NCBI GenBank assembly: GCA_007127935.1
Contig: SKYL01000201.1
Location: forward strand, 1 to 5,157
DNA length: 5,157 bases
Direction: 5' to 3'
Source: Halorhodospira sp.
GTDB taxonomy: Bacteria > Pseudomonadota > Gammaproteobacteria > Nitrococcales > Halorhodospiraceae
In this document: positions 1 through 5,157 of the stretch, piece after piece
Layout of the letters: each line of letters opens with the position of its first letter
Numbering within the stretch: position 1 is the stretch's first letter
Program-made: the position numbers and the translations under genes
The notes under the pieces: generated by a model
What the model was told of the DNA's origin: nothing
What the model saw: only the letters and a program-made list of their open reading frames with translations
Database searches by the model: none

Positions 1-997
1 CCACGCCCCGGCGCCCGAACTCGGCCAACGCCTCCACGGCCACGTCCGACCAGTGTTCGCGGCCGGCCTCGGCCGCCCGTGACAACGCGGCGGCCCCCTC
101 GCCGCGCCGCCACGCCTCGTACGCCGTCTCCACCCTCGGGAAGAGTTGGCGCCGCAACGCGGTCAGGTTGCCGATGTAGAAGTGGAGCGACGGGGGATGC
201 GGCGCAGCCGCCAACTCCGGCAGCACCGCCAGGCAGTCGGCCAGGTTGTCCCGCACCGCCCGCAGGAAGAGTTCCGCCCGGGTCCCGGCCACGGCGCGAA
301 GCATCTCCTCCCACTCCGGCCCCAATAGCCGCCCGGCCAGGACCTCACCCACCTCGTGTTGGAAGATATGGGGCAGTTCAGCGCCGGTCATCGCCTCCAG
401 CGCCCCCTGGGGATCTTCTTCGAAGTCGTAGGCGGCGATGGCCCGCCCCATGGCGTTGTCCGGGCGGTTCCAGCGCCAGTTCTCCACCTTCTCCCAGAGC
501 ACCCGGCGCAGCGACTCGCGGCGCAGGAAGATGGTCTCGCCGGCCAGCATCGCCGCCGGGGCGCTGATATCCCGGGCCGTCTCCTCGGCGGTGATCAACG
601 CGGTGAAGCCGTCCCGGCGCTCCCGGCGCTCCAGCCGCCCGAGGAAAAAGTGGGGCCGGCCGCCCCGGCCAAGGCCGCCGGCGTAGACCCAACCTTGCGG
701 CACCAAGCGGTCGTTGACGGCGTCACAGGCGAAGGGGTCGAGCGGTTCCCCGCCGATGGGGAGGGGCTCAAACGGCTCTTCCTCCAGATCGGCCCACTGT
801 TGCTCCCGCTCGGTGAGCCAGCGGCCCAGCTCCTCATTGTCGAGGGCGGCCCCTAATGGGTACCCCCGCTCCCAACGGAAGAGTTCGCGCATCTTCAACA
901 AATAGATGCAGAGGGTGTCCTCCCCCGCGTGGCGGGCGTCCGCGATGTGGCAGTTGCGGCGGACCGCGTCGACGAGGGGTTGCGGGAGTTCCAGCAT
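1..997 (-). CDS. Conserved uncharacterised protein, possibly Sfum_1244 family (3' end outside window)
   Basis: The frame is open from ATG at 997 to the left edge: 332 complete codons and no stop, so the C-terminus is missing. No function can be assigned. The protein looks soluble and cytoplasmic, with no signal peptide or membrane segment, and is rich in Arg, Glu, Trp and Leu. Visible landmarks are an N-terminal NCHIADARHA stretch (residues 15-24), LLKMRELFRWE (33-43), a PHFFLGRLERRE stretch (115-126), WEKVENWRWN (168-177), and a helical C-terminal part with LPHILQHEVGE. This pattern resembles, from memory, a family named only after a Syntrophobacter locus (Sfum_1244); that is a tentative recognition. 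An in-frame ATG at 1039 would add 14 residues, and an in-frame TAA lies just upstream of it. I prefer 997 because the conserved-looking part begins soon after, but neither start has a good Shine-Dalgarno sequence. It is divergent from mntA. Coding is certain; the family name is not. Confidence 0.8.
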   Translation of the reverse strand, partial: MLELPQPLVDAVRRNCHIADARHAGEDTLCIYLLKMRELFRWERGYPLGAALDNEELGRWLTEREQQWADLEEEPFEPLPIGGEPLDPFACDAVNDRLVPQGWVYAGGLGRGGRPHFFLGRLERRERRDGFTALITAEETARDISAPAAMLAGETIFLRRESLRRVLWEKVENWRWNRPDNAMGRAIAAYDFEEDPQGALEAMTGAELPHIFQHEVGEVLAGRLLGPEWEEMLRAVAGTRAELFLRAVRDNLADCLAVLPELAAAPHPPSLHFYIGNLTALRRQLFPRVETAYEAWRRGEGAAALSRAAEAGREHWSDVAVEALAEFGRRGV

Positions 998-1046
998 GGC
1001 TGTGGGGCTCTCTCGGACGCGCTCCGGGAACGGCGGCATGGCTTAG

Positions 1047-1076
1047 ATGGTAGGCTCTCGCCCACTGGACCCGCAA
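1047..1076 (-). promoter_or_regulatory. Weak sigma70-like promoter candidate for the leftward gene
   Basis: On the minus strand, TTGCGG (1076-1071) and TACCAT (1052-1047) are separated by 18 bases. They match the sigma70 consensus at 3 of 6 and 4 of 6 positions. Transcription would start near 1040, giving a leader of about 43 bases before the ATG at 997; this would leave almost no leader for the alternative ATG at 1039. The match is weak and could be chance. Confidence 0.2.
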
Positions 1077-1084
1077 CGGCGACC

Positions 1085-1096
1085 GGGCGATCGCCC
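1085..1096. repeat. Perfect 12-bp palindrome in the divergent intergenic region
   Basis: GGGCGATCGCCC is its own reverse complement, centred between 1090 and 1091, and contains the 8-bp core GCGATCGC. It lies 43 bases before the mntA start and between the two divergent genes, a plausible place for a dimeric regulator or for the toxin-antitoxin complex to bind. Only the symmetry is seen; an operator role is inferred. Short GC palindromes also arise by chance in GC-rich DNA. Confidence 0.4.
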
Positions 1097-1125
1097 CCGT
1101 ATAGCCCCCGCCCCGCAAGGCCCCG

Positions 1126-1131
1126 TAGAAT
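1126..1131 (+). promoter_or_regulatory. -10-like box just upstream of mntA
   Basis: TAGAAT matches TATAAT at 5 of 6 positions. There is no recognisable -35 box at the expected distance (around 1103-1108 the sequence is AGCCCC) and no extended -10 TG. If it is used, transcription would start about 7 bases downstream, near 1138, giving a leaderless or nearly leaderless mntA mRNA. That would fit the lack of a Shine-Dalgarno sequence before the ATG at 1140. Confidence 0.25.
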
Positions 1132-1139
1132 GAATCGGC

Positions 1140-1559
1140 ATGAGTGACCATACTGCGGAAGGACCGAGGTCCGTCTACACAGAGGAGATGGAGGCCGCGC
1201 TGGCCCACTTGGCTCGTGGGTACGGCTGGCGGCTGGTGGTGCTGTTCGGCTCCACGGCGCGGGACGGGCGGGGCCGCGATATCGACCTGGCGATACTCCC
1301 CGCCACCCTCCCGGACCTCATGACCGAAGGACGCTGGACACGCCAACTCGAAGCGCTGTGGGAACGGCCGGTGGACCTTCTCGTACTCCACGACGGCACC
1401 TCGCCGCTGGTCCGCTTCCAGGTATTCCGCGACGGCATCTGCCTCTATGAAGACAGCCCTCAACGCTTTGAGCGGGAACAGGACCGGGCGTTCTTCCTCC
1501 ACGCCGATGCCGAACTGCTGCTCCGCCACGGGCAGGAGGGGACCGATGGCGCCGCGTAG
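1140..1559 (+). CDS. mntA: MntA-type minimal nucleotidyltransferase, antitoxin of a type VII toxin-antitoxin pair
   Basis: This 139-residue protein has the size and motifs of a minimal DNA polymerase beta-like nucleotidyltransferase. A strand ending in LFGS (35-38) leads into the signature GSTARDGRGRDID, giving G37-S38 and metal-binding D47 and D49. A third acidic residue, D79 in RPVDLLVL, completes the usual triad. The C-terminal FRDGICLYE stretch (96-104) is typical of the family. Characterised MntA antitoxins transfer AMP from ATP to a tyrosine of the partner HEPN toxin and inactivate it; that role here is inferred from motifs and from the hepT gene that follows and overlaps by 14 bases. 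The GS-to-DxD spacer is 8 residues rather than the usual 9-10. ATG 1140 is the first start after an in-frame TGA at 1131-1133, but it has no Shine-Dalgarno sequence. ATG 1188 (M17) is an alternative that keeps all motifs, though its AGGAG directly abuts it. Confidence 0.88.
   Translation: MSDHTAEGPRSVYTEEMEAALAHLARGYGWRLVVLFGSTARDGRGRDIDLAILPATLPDLMTEGRWTRQLEALWERPVDLLVLHDGTSPLVRFQVFRDGICLYEDSPQRFEREQDRAFFLHADAELLLRHGQEGTDGAA
1534..1539 (+). promoter_or_regulatory. Strong ribosome binding site for hepT inside the mntA coding end
   Basis: AGGAGG, a full anti-16S match, lies 6 bases before ATG 1546. It decides the hepT start: the frame is open further upstream to an ATG at 1447, but that codon lies well inside mntA and has no comparable site. 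The site is embedded in the last codons of mntA, so hepT can be translated from the same mRNA immediately after, or independently of, mntA. Confidence 0.8.
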
Positions 1560-1980
1560 GGAGGTCGTGCAGCGCAAGCTCTCCCTGATGGGCCAATTCC
1601 GCCGGGATCTGGCCGCCTATCAGGCACTGGACCGCACCGCCCGTCGGCGCGAACACTACGCCATTGAGCGGCTGCTGCAACTGCTGTGCGAATCCGCCGC
1701 CGATATCGGCCTGCAACTGCTCCGGGCGGACGGTTACGAGCTGGCGTCCAGTTACCGCGCGGTGTTCGCCGGGTTGCGTCTGCGGCTCCACCTGCCGGAC
1801 GAACTCGCCGAGCGGCTGATGGATGCGTGCGCCATGCGCAACCTATTGACCCACCTCTACGACACCATCGATCTCGACCGGGTCGTCGAGGCCGTCGATC
1901 CCGCGGTGGAGGTCTACCACCAGTACGAGGAGTGGGTTGAAGCCACGCTGGACGGACACTTCCACCAGGCGGACGACTAG
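1546..1980 (+). CDS. hepT: HepT-like HEPN-domain ribonuclease toxin (DUF86 type) of a type VII toxin-antitoxin pair
   Basis: From ATG 1546 the protein is 144 residues, normal for HepT, and mostly alpha-helical. The HEPN catalytic motif R-x4-6-H-x-Y is present as RNLLTHLY, R98-x4-H103-x-Y105, near the start of the last third. Upstream, REHYAIERLLQLLCES (35-50) followed by AADIGLQLL (51-59) matches the helix order of DUF86 proteins. In studied systems this motif forms the active site of a dimeric metal-independent RNase that cleaves RNA such as tRNA, and its Tyr is the residue AMPylated by MntA; Y105 is the predicted target here. The motif is intact, so the toxin is probably functional. It starts inside mntA (14-base overlap, different frame) and ends 114 bases before the convergent gltD stop. 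The order is antitoxin first, toxin second. The substrate RNA cannot be told from sequence. Confidence 0.88.
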   Translation: MAPRREVVQRKLSLMGQFRRDLAAYQALDRTARRREHYAIERLLQLLCESAADIGLQLLRADGYELASSYRAVFAGLRLRLHLPDELAERLMDACAMRNLLTHLYDTIDLDRVVEAVDPAVEVYHQYEEWVEATLDGHFHQADD

Positions 1981-2040
1981 GAGGCCGTACACTCCCACCA
2001 GCCCACGACCCATCTCTTGATGAACTGGACCGTGCCGCCC

Positions 2041-2091
2041 CCGTCACTGCGAGCCCCGAAGGGGCGCGGCAATCTCCCGGAGACTGCCGCG
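2041..2091. repeat. Dispersed intergenic palindromic repeat element
   Basis: The segment beginning CCGTCACTGCGAG, followed by a CCCC-GAA-GGGG hairpin and then CGCGGCAATCTCC, has the form of a very common bacterial intergenic repeat whose typical version reads GTCATTGCGAG, a variable hairpin, then a segment ending GCAATCTC. Translated, it gives the SLRAPKGRGNLPE string often seen in falsely called proteins. Two stems are visible: GCCCC/GGGGC with a 3-base loop (2053-2065), and CGCGGCAATCTC against GAGACTGCCGCG (2065-2076 with 2080-2091). It fills about half of the 114-base gap between convergent hepT and gltD; positions 1981-2040 show nothing recognisable. The family is recognised from memory; copy number elsewhere in the genome cannot be seen. 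Confidence 0.65.
2065..2091 (-). terminator. Hairpin after gltD, candidate terminator or mRNA 3'-end stabiliser
   Basis: In the gltBD transcript, CGCGGCAGUCUC and GAGAUUGCCGCG can pair over 12 positions with one G-U wobble and a 3-base CGG loop, beginning 3 bases after the gltD TAG. The same stem on the plus-strand transcript has an A-C mismatch, so it is weaker for hepT. A second stem (GCCCC-UUC-GGGGC) follows in the gltBD direction. There is no run of U after either stem, so a classical intrinsic terminator is not shown; the hairpin could instead stop exonucleases or simply belong to the repeat. Confidence 0.45.
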
Positions 2092-2094
2092 GGC

Positions 2095-3579
2095 CTACGG
2101 CAACAACGTCTCCCCCATCAGCGCGCGGTCGATCTCCCGGGCCGCTTCACGCCCTTCGTTGATAGCCCACACCACCAGGCTCTGCCCCCGGCGGCAGTCG
2201 CCGGCCGCGAAGACGCCTTCGACGTTGGTGCGGTACTGCCCGTACTCGGCCTTGGCGTTGGTGCGCGGATCGGTCTCGACGCCGAACTGCTCCAACAGAC
2301 CGCCCTCGGGGCCGAGGAAGCCCATGGCCAGGAGGACCAGGTCGGCGTCCAGCTCCCGCTCGCTGCCCGGCACCGGTTGGGGGCCCATACGGCCCTGGTC
2401 GTCTTCCTTCCACTCGACGCCCACCAGGTGCAGCTTCTTCACCCGGCCGTGCTCGCCGGTGAGCTTTTGGGTCAGTTGGAGGTAGTGGCGCGGGTCCTCG
2501 CCGTGGACGGCGATGGCCTCGGCCTGTCCGTAGTCGACCTTCAAGGTGCGTTTGAACTCCGGCCACGGGTTGTCCGGGGCGCGCTCCAGCGGCGGCTTGG
2601 GCATGATCTCCAACTGGATGACGCTCTTGCAACCGTGGCGCAGCGCGGTTCCGACACAGTCGGTGCCGGTGTCGCCGCCGCCGATGATGACCACGTGCTT
2701 GTCCTTGGCGGAGATGTAGTCGCCGTCGGCGAGGCCGCTGTCCAGCAGACTCTTGGTGTTGGCGGTGAGGAACTCCATGGCGAAGTGGACGCCGTCGAGC
2801 TCCCGGCCCTCGATCGGCAGGTCGCGCGGCACGGTGGCGCCGGTGGCCAGCAGCACCGCGTCGTACTGCTCCTGGAGTTCCTCGGCGGTGACATCCCGGC
2901 CCACCTCGACCCCGGTGCGGAACTCGACCCCCTCCCGGCGCAGGAGATCGAGGCGGCGCTCAACGATCTCCTTCTCCAGCTTCATGTTGGGGATGCCGTA
3001 CATCAGCAGCCCACCGAGCCGGTCGGCGCGCTCGTAGACCACCACGGTGTGGCCCACGGCGTTGAGTTGCGCCGCCGCCGCCAGTCCGGCGGGGCCGGAG
3101 CCGATCACCGCCACCTGTTTGCCGGTGCGTTTCACCGGCGGCACGGGCTGTACCCACCCCTCCTTGAAGCCGCGCTCGATGATCGACTTCTCGTGGTGCT
3201 TGATGGTCACCGGCGGGGCGTGAATCCCCAGTACGCACGAGTGCTCGCACGGTGCCGGACAGACGCGGCCGGTGAACTCGGGGAAGTTGTTGGTCTTGTG
3301 CAGCCGGTCGAGGGCGTCGTGCCAGCGGTTGCGGTAGACCAGGTCGTTCCACTCGGGGATCAGGTTGTTCAGCGGGCAGCCGCCCACCGCCGGCGCCGAC
3401 GACGAATCACCGGCGTGGCAAAACGGGACGCCGCACTCCATGCAGCGGGCGCCCTGGAGGCGGATCTCCTCCTCGGGCATCTCGGTGTGGACCTCGTACC
3501 AATCCGCCAGGCGCTCCACGGGGTCGCGGTCGGCCGGCAGCGCACGCTCGTACTCCAAAAATCCGGTCAGCTTTCCCAC
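2095..3579 (-). CDS. gltD: Glutamate synthase (NADPH) small subunit
   Basis: This complete 494-residue protein is the beta subunit of NADPH-GOGAT. It takes electrons from NADPH through FAD and passes them by iron-sulphur clusters to GltB, which makes two glutamates from glutamine and 2-oxoglutarate in the cytoplasm. The N-terminal domain carries cluster cysteines C46, C49, C54 (CMECGVPFC) and C68, then C107, C111, C115 (CPAPCEHSC). The first dinucleotide fold is VAVIGSGPAG (156-165) for FAD, followed by YERADRLGG (182-190). LLATGAT (243-249) follows, and the NADPH fold is VVIIGGGDTG (296-305). The C-terminal FAD motif is VFAAGDCRRG (456-465). Length and all expected motifs are normal. The start is GTG 3579, supported by AGGAGA 6 bases upstream. 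It lies 10 bases after the gltB stop and is almost certainly co-transcribed and translationally coupled. The stop is TAG at 2097-2095. Confidence 0.97.
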   Translation of the reverse strand: MGKLTGFLEYERALPADRDPVERLADWYEVHTEMPEEEIRLQGARCMECGVPFCHAGDSSSAPAVGGCPLNNLIPEWNDLVYRNRWHDALDRLHKTNNFPEFTGRVCPAPCEHSCVLGIHAPPVTIKHHEKSIIERGFKEGWVQPVPPVKRTGKQVAVIGSGPAGLAAAAQLNAVGHTVVVYERADRLGGLLMYGIPNMKLEKEIVERRLDLLRREGVEFRTGVEVGRDVTAEELQEQYDAVLLATGATVPRDLPIEGRELDGVHFAMEFLTANTKSLLDSGLADGDYISAKDKHVVIIGGGDTGTDCVGTALRHGCKSVIQLEIMPKPPLERAPDNPWPEFKRTLKVDYGQAEAIAVHGEDPRHYLQLTQKLTGEHGRVKKLHLVGVEWKEDDQGRMGPQPVPGSERELDADLVLLAMGFLGPEGGLLEQFGVETDPRTNAKAEYGQYRTNVEGVFAAGDCRRGQSLVVWAINEGREAAREIDRALMGETLLP

Positions 3580-3585
3580 GCTCCG

Positions 3586-3591
3586 TCTCCT
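3586..3591 (-). promoter_or_regulatory. gltD ribosome binding site overlapping the gltB stop codon
   Basis: Read on the minus strand, AGGAGA (3591-3586) sits 6 bases before GTG 3579. Its first two bases are the AG of the gltB TAG (3592-3590), so a ribosome terminating on gltB covers the gltD initiation site. This supports the GTG start and suggests translational coupling that would keep the two subunits in balance. Confidence 0.75.
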
Positions 3592-5157
3592 ATGCAGTCG
3601 CCTTGCTCTCGGCCAGCTTCTTCAGGTGCAGGTCGAAGGCCGCCACCGCGATCTCGTACTCGTCTTCGAGCCCCTGCTCCTCGCGGACCTGCCTCATGTA
3701 GCCCTGCATGCGCTCGTAGTCGACGGGCATGACGCGGACGAACTCCTGGAGGGCGCGATCCCAGTCATCCAACAACTCCTTCGCCACATCGGACCCGGTG
3801 GCGTCGTGGTGCTTTTGGACCAGGCCCTTCAGCCGGGCGATCTCTTCAGGATCGGTCACCGGACCGAGTTTCACCATCTCCGGATTGCAACGGCCCTCCA
3901 ACGCCCCGGACCGATCCAGCACGTAGGCGACGCCGCCGGACATGCCGGCGGCGAAGTTGCGGCCCACCTCGCCGAGGATCACGGCGCAGCCGCCGGTCAT
4001 GTACTCGCAACCGTGGTCGCCGATCCCTTCCACCACGGCGGTGACCCCGGAGTTGCGCACGCAGAAGCGCTCCCCGGCCACACCACGGACGTACGCCTCG
4101 CCGCCGGTGCCGCCGAAGAAGGCGACGTTGCCGATGATGATGTTCTCCCGCGGGTTGAACGGCGCCCGCCGGTCGGGATAGACCACCAGTTCGCCGCCGG
4201 AGAGCCCCTTGCCGAAGTAGTCGTTGGCGTCACCCTCCAACTCGAAGCGCACGCCCCGGGCGGTGAAGGCGCCGAAGCTCTGCCCGGCGGAACCGGTGAA
4301 CTTGACGCGGACGGTCCCCTCCGGCAGGCCGTCGGACCCGTAGCGCTTGGAGATCTCGTTGGAGAGCATCGCCCCGACGCTGCGGTCGGTGTTCTCGATC
4401 TCGTAGCTCAACTCCACCGGCTGCCGCTTTTCCAACGCCGCGTTGGCGTCTTCGATCAAGCGGCGGTCGATGATGTCGTCGATCAGGTGCTTCTGCGCCA
4501 CGGATTGGTAGAGGGTGTCGCCGGGATACGGCTCCGCCTTATGGAGCAGCGGCGAGAGATCGACATACTGGACCTTCCAGTGGTCGAGGTTCTCGCGCAC
4601 CTTGAGGCACTGGGTCTGGCCCACCATCTCGTCGATGGTGCGGAAGCCCAGTTCCGCCATGATCTCCCGCAGCCCCTCGGCCATCATCGTGAAGAAGTTG
4701 ACCACGTGCTCCACCTGGCCGCTGTAGCGGCCGCGCAGCACCCGGTCCTGGGTGGCGATGCCCACCGGACAGGCGTTGGTGTGGCACTTGCGCATCATGA
4801 TGCAGCCCTGCACCACCAGCGCGGCGGTGGCGATACCCCACTCCTCGGCCCCCAACAGGGTGGCCACGGCAAGATCCCGCGGGGTCTTCATCTGGCCGTC
4901 GGCCTGGAGGGTTACCCGGCTGCGCAGGCGGTTACGCACCAGCGTCTGGTGGGTCTCGGCGATGCCCAACTCCCACGGCAGGCCGGCGTGCTTGATGGAG
5001 CTGAGCGGCGAGGCGCCGGTGCCGCCGTCGTGGCCGGCGATCAACACCACGTCGGCGTAGCCCTTGGTCACCCCGGCCGCCACCGTGCCGACCCCGGCCA
5101 CCGAGACCAGCTTGACGTTGATGCGGGCGTCCCGGTTGGCGTTCTTCAGGTCGTAGA
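3590..5157 (-). CDS. gltB: Glutamate synthase (NADPH) large subunit, C-terminal third (5' end outside window)
   Basis: The frame is open from the right edge to TAG at 3592-3590, giving 521 residues of a protein normally about 1,500 long. The glutaminase and central domains lie outside the window. The visible part begins in the FMN-binding synthase domain: AGHDGGTGASPLSS (fragment residues 40-53) and the AETHQTL stretch are typical. The [3Fe-4S] ligands appear as C118-x5-C124-x4-C129 (CIMMRKCHTNAC), the spacing known for GltB. The C-terminal half is the right-handed beta-helix GXGXG domain, with Gly-rich turns such as GSAGQSFGAF, FFGGTGGEAYVRG and EYMTGG, which structurally couples the two active sites. 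It ends with a short charged helical tail (EYEIAVAAFDLHLKKLAES). The GTG at 5101 is internal and not the true start. No frameshift or missing key residue is visible. It is followed by gltD after 10 bases. Confidence 0.97.
   Translation of the reverse strand, partial: YDLKNANRDARINVKLVSVAGVGTVAAGVTKGYADVVLIAGHDGGTGASPLSSIKHAGLPWELGIAETHQTLVRNRLRSRVTLQADGQMKTPRDLAVATLLGAEEWGIATAALVVQGCIMMRKCHTNACPVGIATQDRVLRGRYSGQVEHVVNFFTMMAEGLREIMAELGFRTIDEMVGQTQCLKVRENLDHWKVQYVDLSPLLHKAEPYPGDTLYQSVAQKHLIDDIIDRRLIEDANAALEKRQPVELSYEIENTDRSVGAMLSNEISKRYGSDGLPEGTVRVKFTGSAGQSFGAFTARGVRFELEGDANDYFGKGLSGGELVVYPDRRAPFNPRENIIIGNVAFFGGTGGEAYVRGVAGERFCVRNSGVTAVVEGIGDHGCEYMTGGCAVILGEVGRNFAAGMSGGVAYVLDRSGALEGRCNPEMVKLGPVTDPEEIARLKGLVQKHHDATGSDVAKELLDDWDRALQEFVRVMPVDYERMQGYMRQVREEQGLEDEYEIAVAAFDLHLKKLAESKATA

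Noticed and set aside
611..631. Short tandem repetition of CCCGGCGCT
   Set aside because: It encodes an Arg/Glu-rich stretch within the coding frame of the leftward gene and consists of only two copies, so coding explains it.
79..856. Plus-strand open frames of 162 and 166 codons opposite the leftward gene
   Set aside because: The first is a Pro/Arg/Ser-rich string typical of an out-of-frame reading of GC-rich DNA. The second is simply the complement of the open minus-strand frame, which has better composition and runs unbroken for 332 codons.
1447..1545. N-terminal extension of hepT from ATG 1447
   Set aside because: It would overlap mntA by more than 100 bases and add 33 residues unlike any HEPN protein. 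The AGGAGG at 1534 points to ATG 1546, which gives the usual HepT length.
834..1577. A 247-codon minus-strand frame spanning the intergenic region and mntA
   Set aside because: It covers the promoter region and lies antisense to a gene with intact nucleotidyltransferase motifs. No domain is visible in it.
2017..3732. A 571-codon plus-strand open frame antisense to gltD and the end of gltB
   Set aside because: It lies opposite a complete gltD with all expected motifs. Its protein is low-complexity (Leu, Val, Ala, Gly, His, Asp rich) with no recognisable domain, and it begins in the intergenic repeat. Long antisense frames are normal in GC-rich genes.
1..5157. CRISPR array, tRNA or rRNA gene, transposase or IS ends
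   Set aside because: No regularly spaced direct repeats, cloverleaf-like segment with tRNA consensus boxes, rRNA-like stretch or transposase motif was found on either strand by reading. Almost all sequence is accounted for by the five coding regions.

Overview
The window is GC-rich (roughly two thirds G+C by eye) and densely coding, with the strong G/C third-position bias of a high-GC proteobacterium. The bacterial-type gltB-gltD pair, the style of the GltD protein and the uncharacterised protein at the left end would fit a gammaproteobacterium such as the Ectothiorhodospiraceae/Halorhodospira group. That placement is an inference from remembered resemblance, not a database result.

Layout from left to right. 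Positions 1-997 (minus strand) hold the first 332 codons of a conserved, functionally uncharacterised cytoplasmic protein that runs off the left edge. A 142-base divergent intergenic region follows, with a perfect 12-bp palindrome and weak promoter-like boxes. Positions 1140-1980 (plus strand) hold a compact two-gene cassette. The first gene encodes a minimal nucleotidyltransferase (MntA type) and the second, overlapping it by 14 bases, a HEPN-domain protein (HepT type) with an intact R-x4-H-x-Y motif. This is a type VII toxin-antitoxin module, in which MntA AMPylates and silences the HEPN RNase. A 114-base convergent gap (1981-2094) follows, carrying a palindromic element of a widely dispersed bacterial intergenic repeat type and a strong hairpin that ends 3 bases from the gltD stop codon. 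Positions 2095-3579 (minus strand) hold complete gltD. Positions 3590-5157 (minus strand) hold the C-terminal third of gltB, which runs off the right edge.

How the genes work together. GltB and GltD form NADPH-dependent glutamate synthase (GOGAT), with gltB transcribed first and gltD translated from a Shine-Dalgarno sequence that overlaps the gltB stop codon. The toxin-antitoxin cassette is the only plus-strand content. It sits between two minus-strand genes, as expected for an accessory insert in a housekeeping neighbourhood, although its base composition does not obviously differ from its neighbours. The less ordinary points are the short GS-x8-DxD loop of MntA, the contrast between a strong toxin ribosome site and no visible antitoxin ribosome site, and the repeat element at the convergent junction. 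I did not find a wholly new system.
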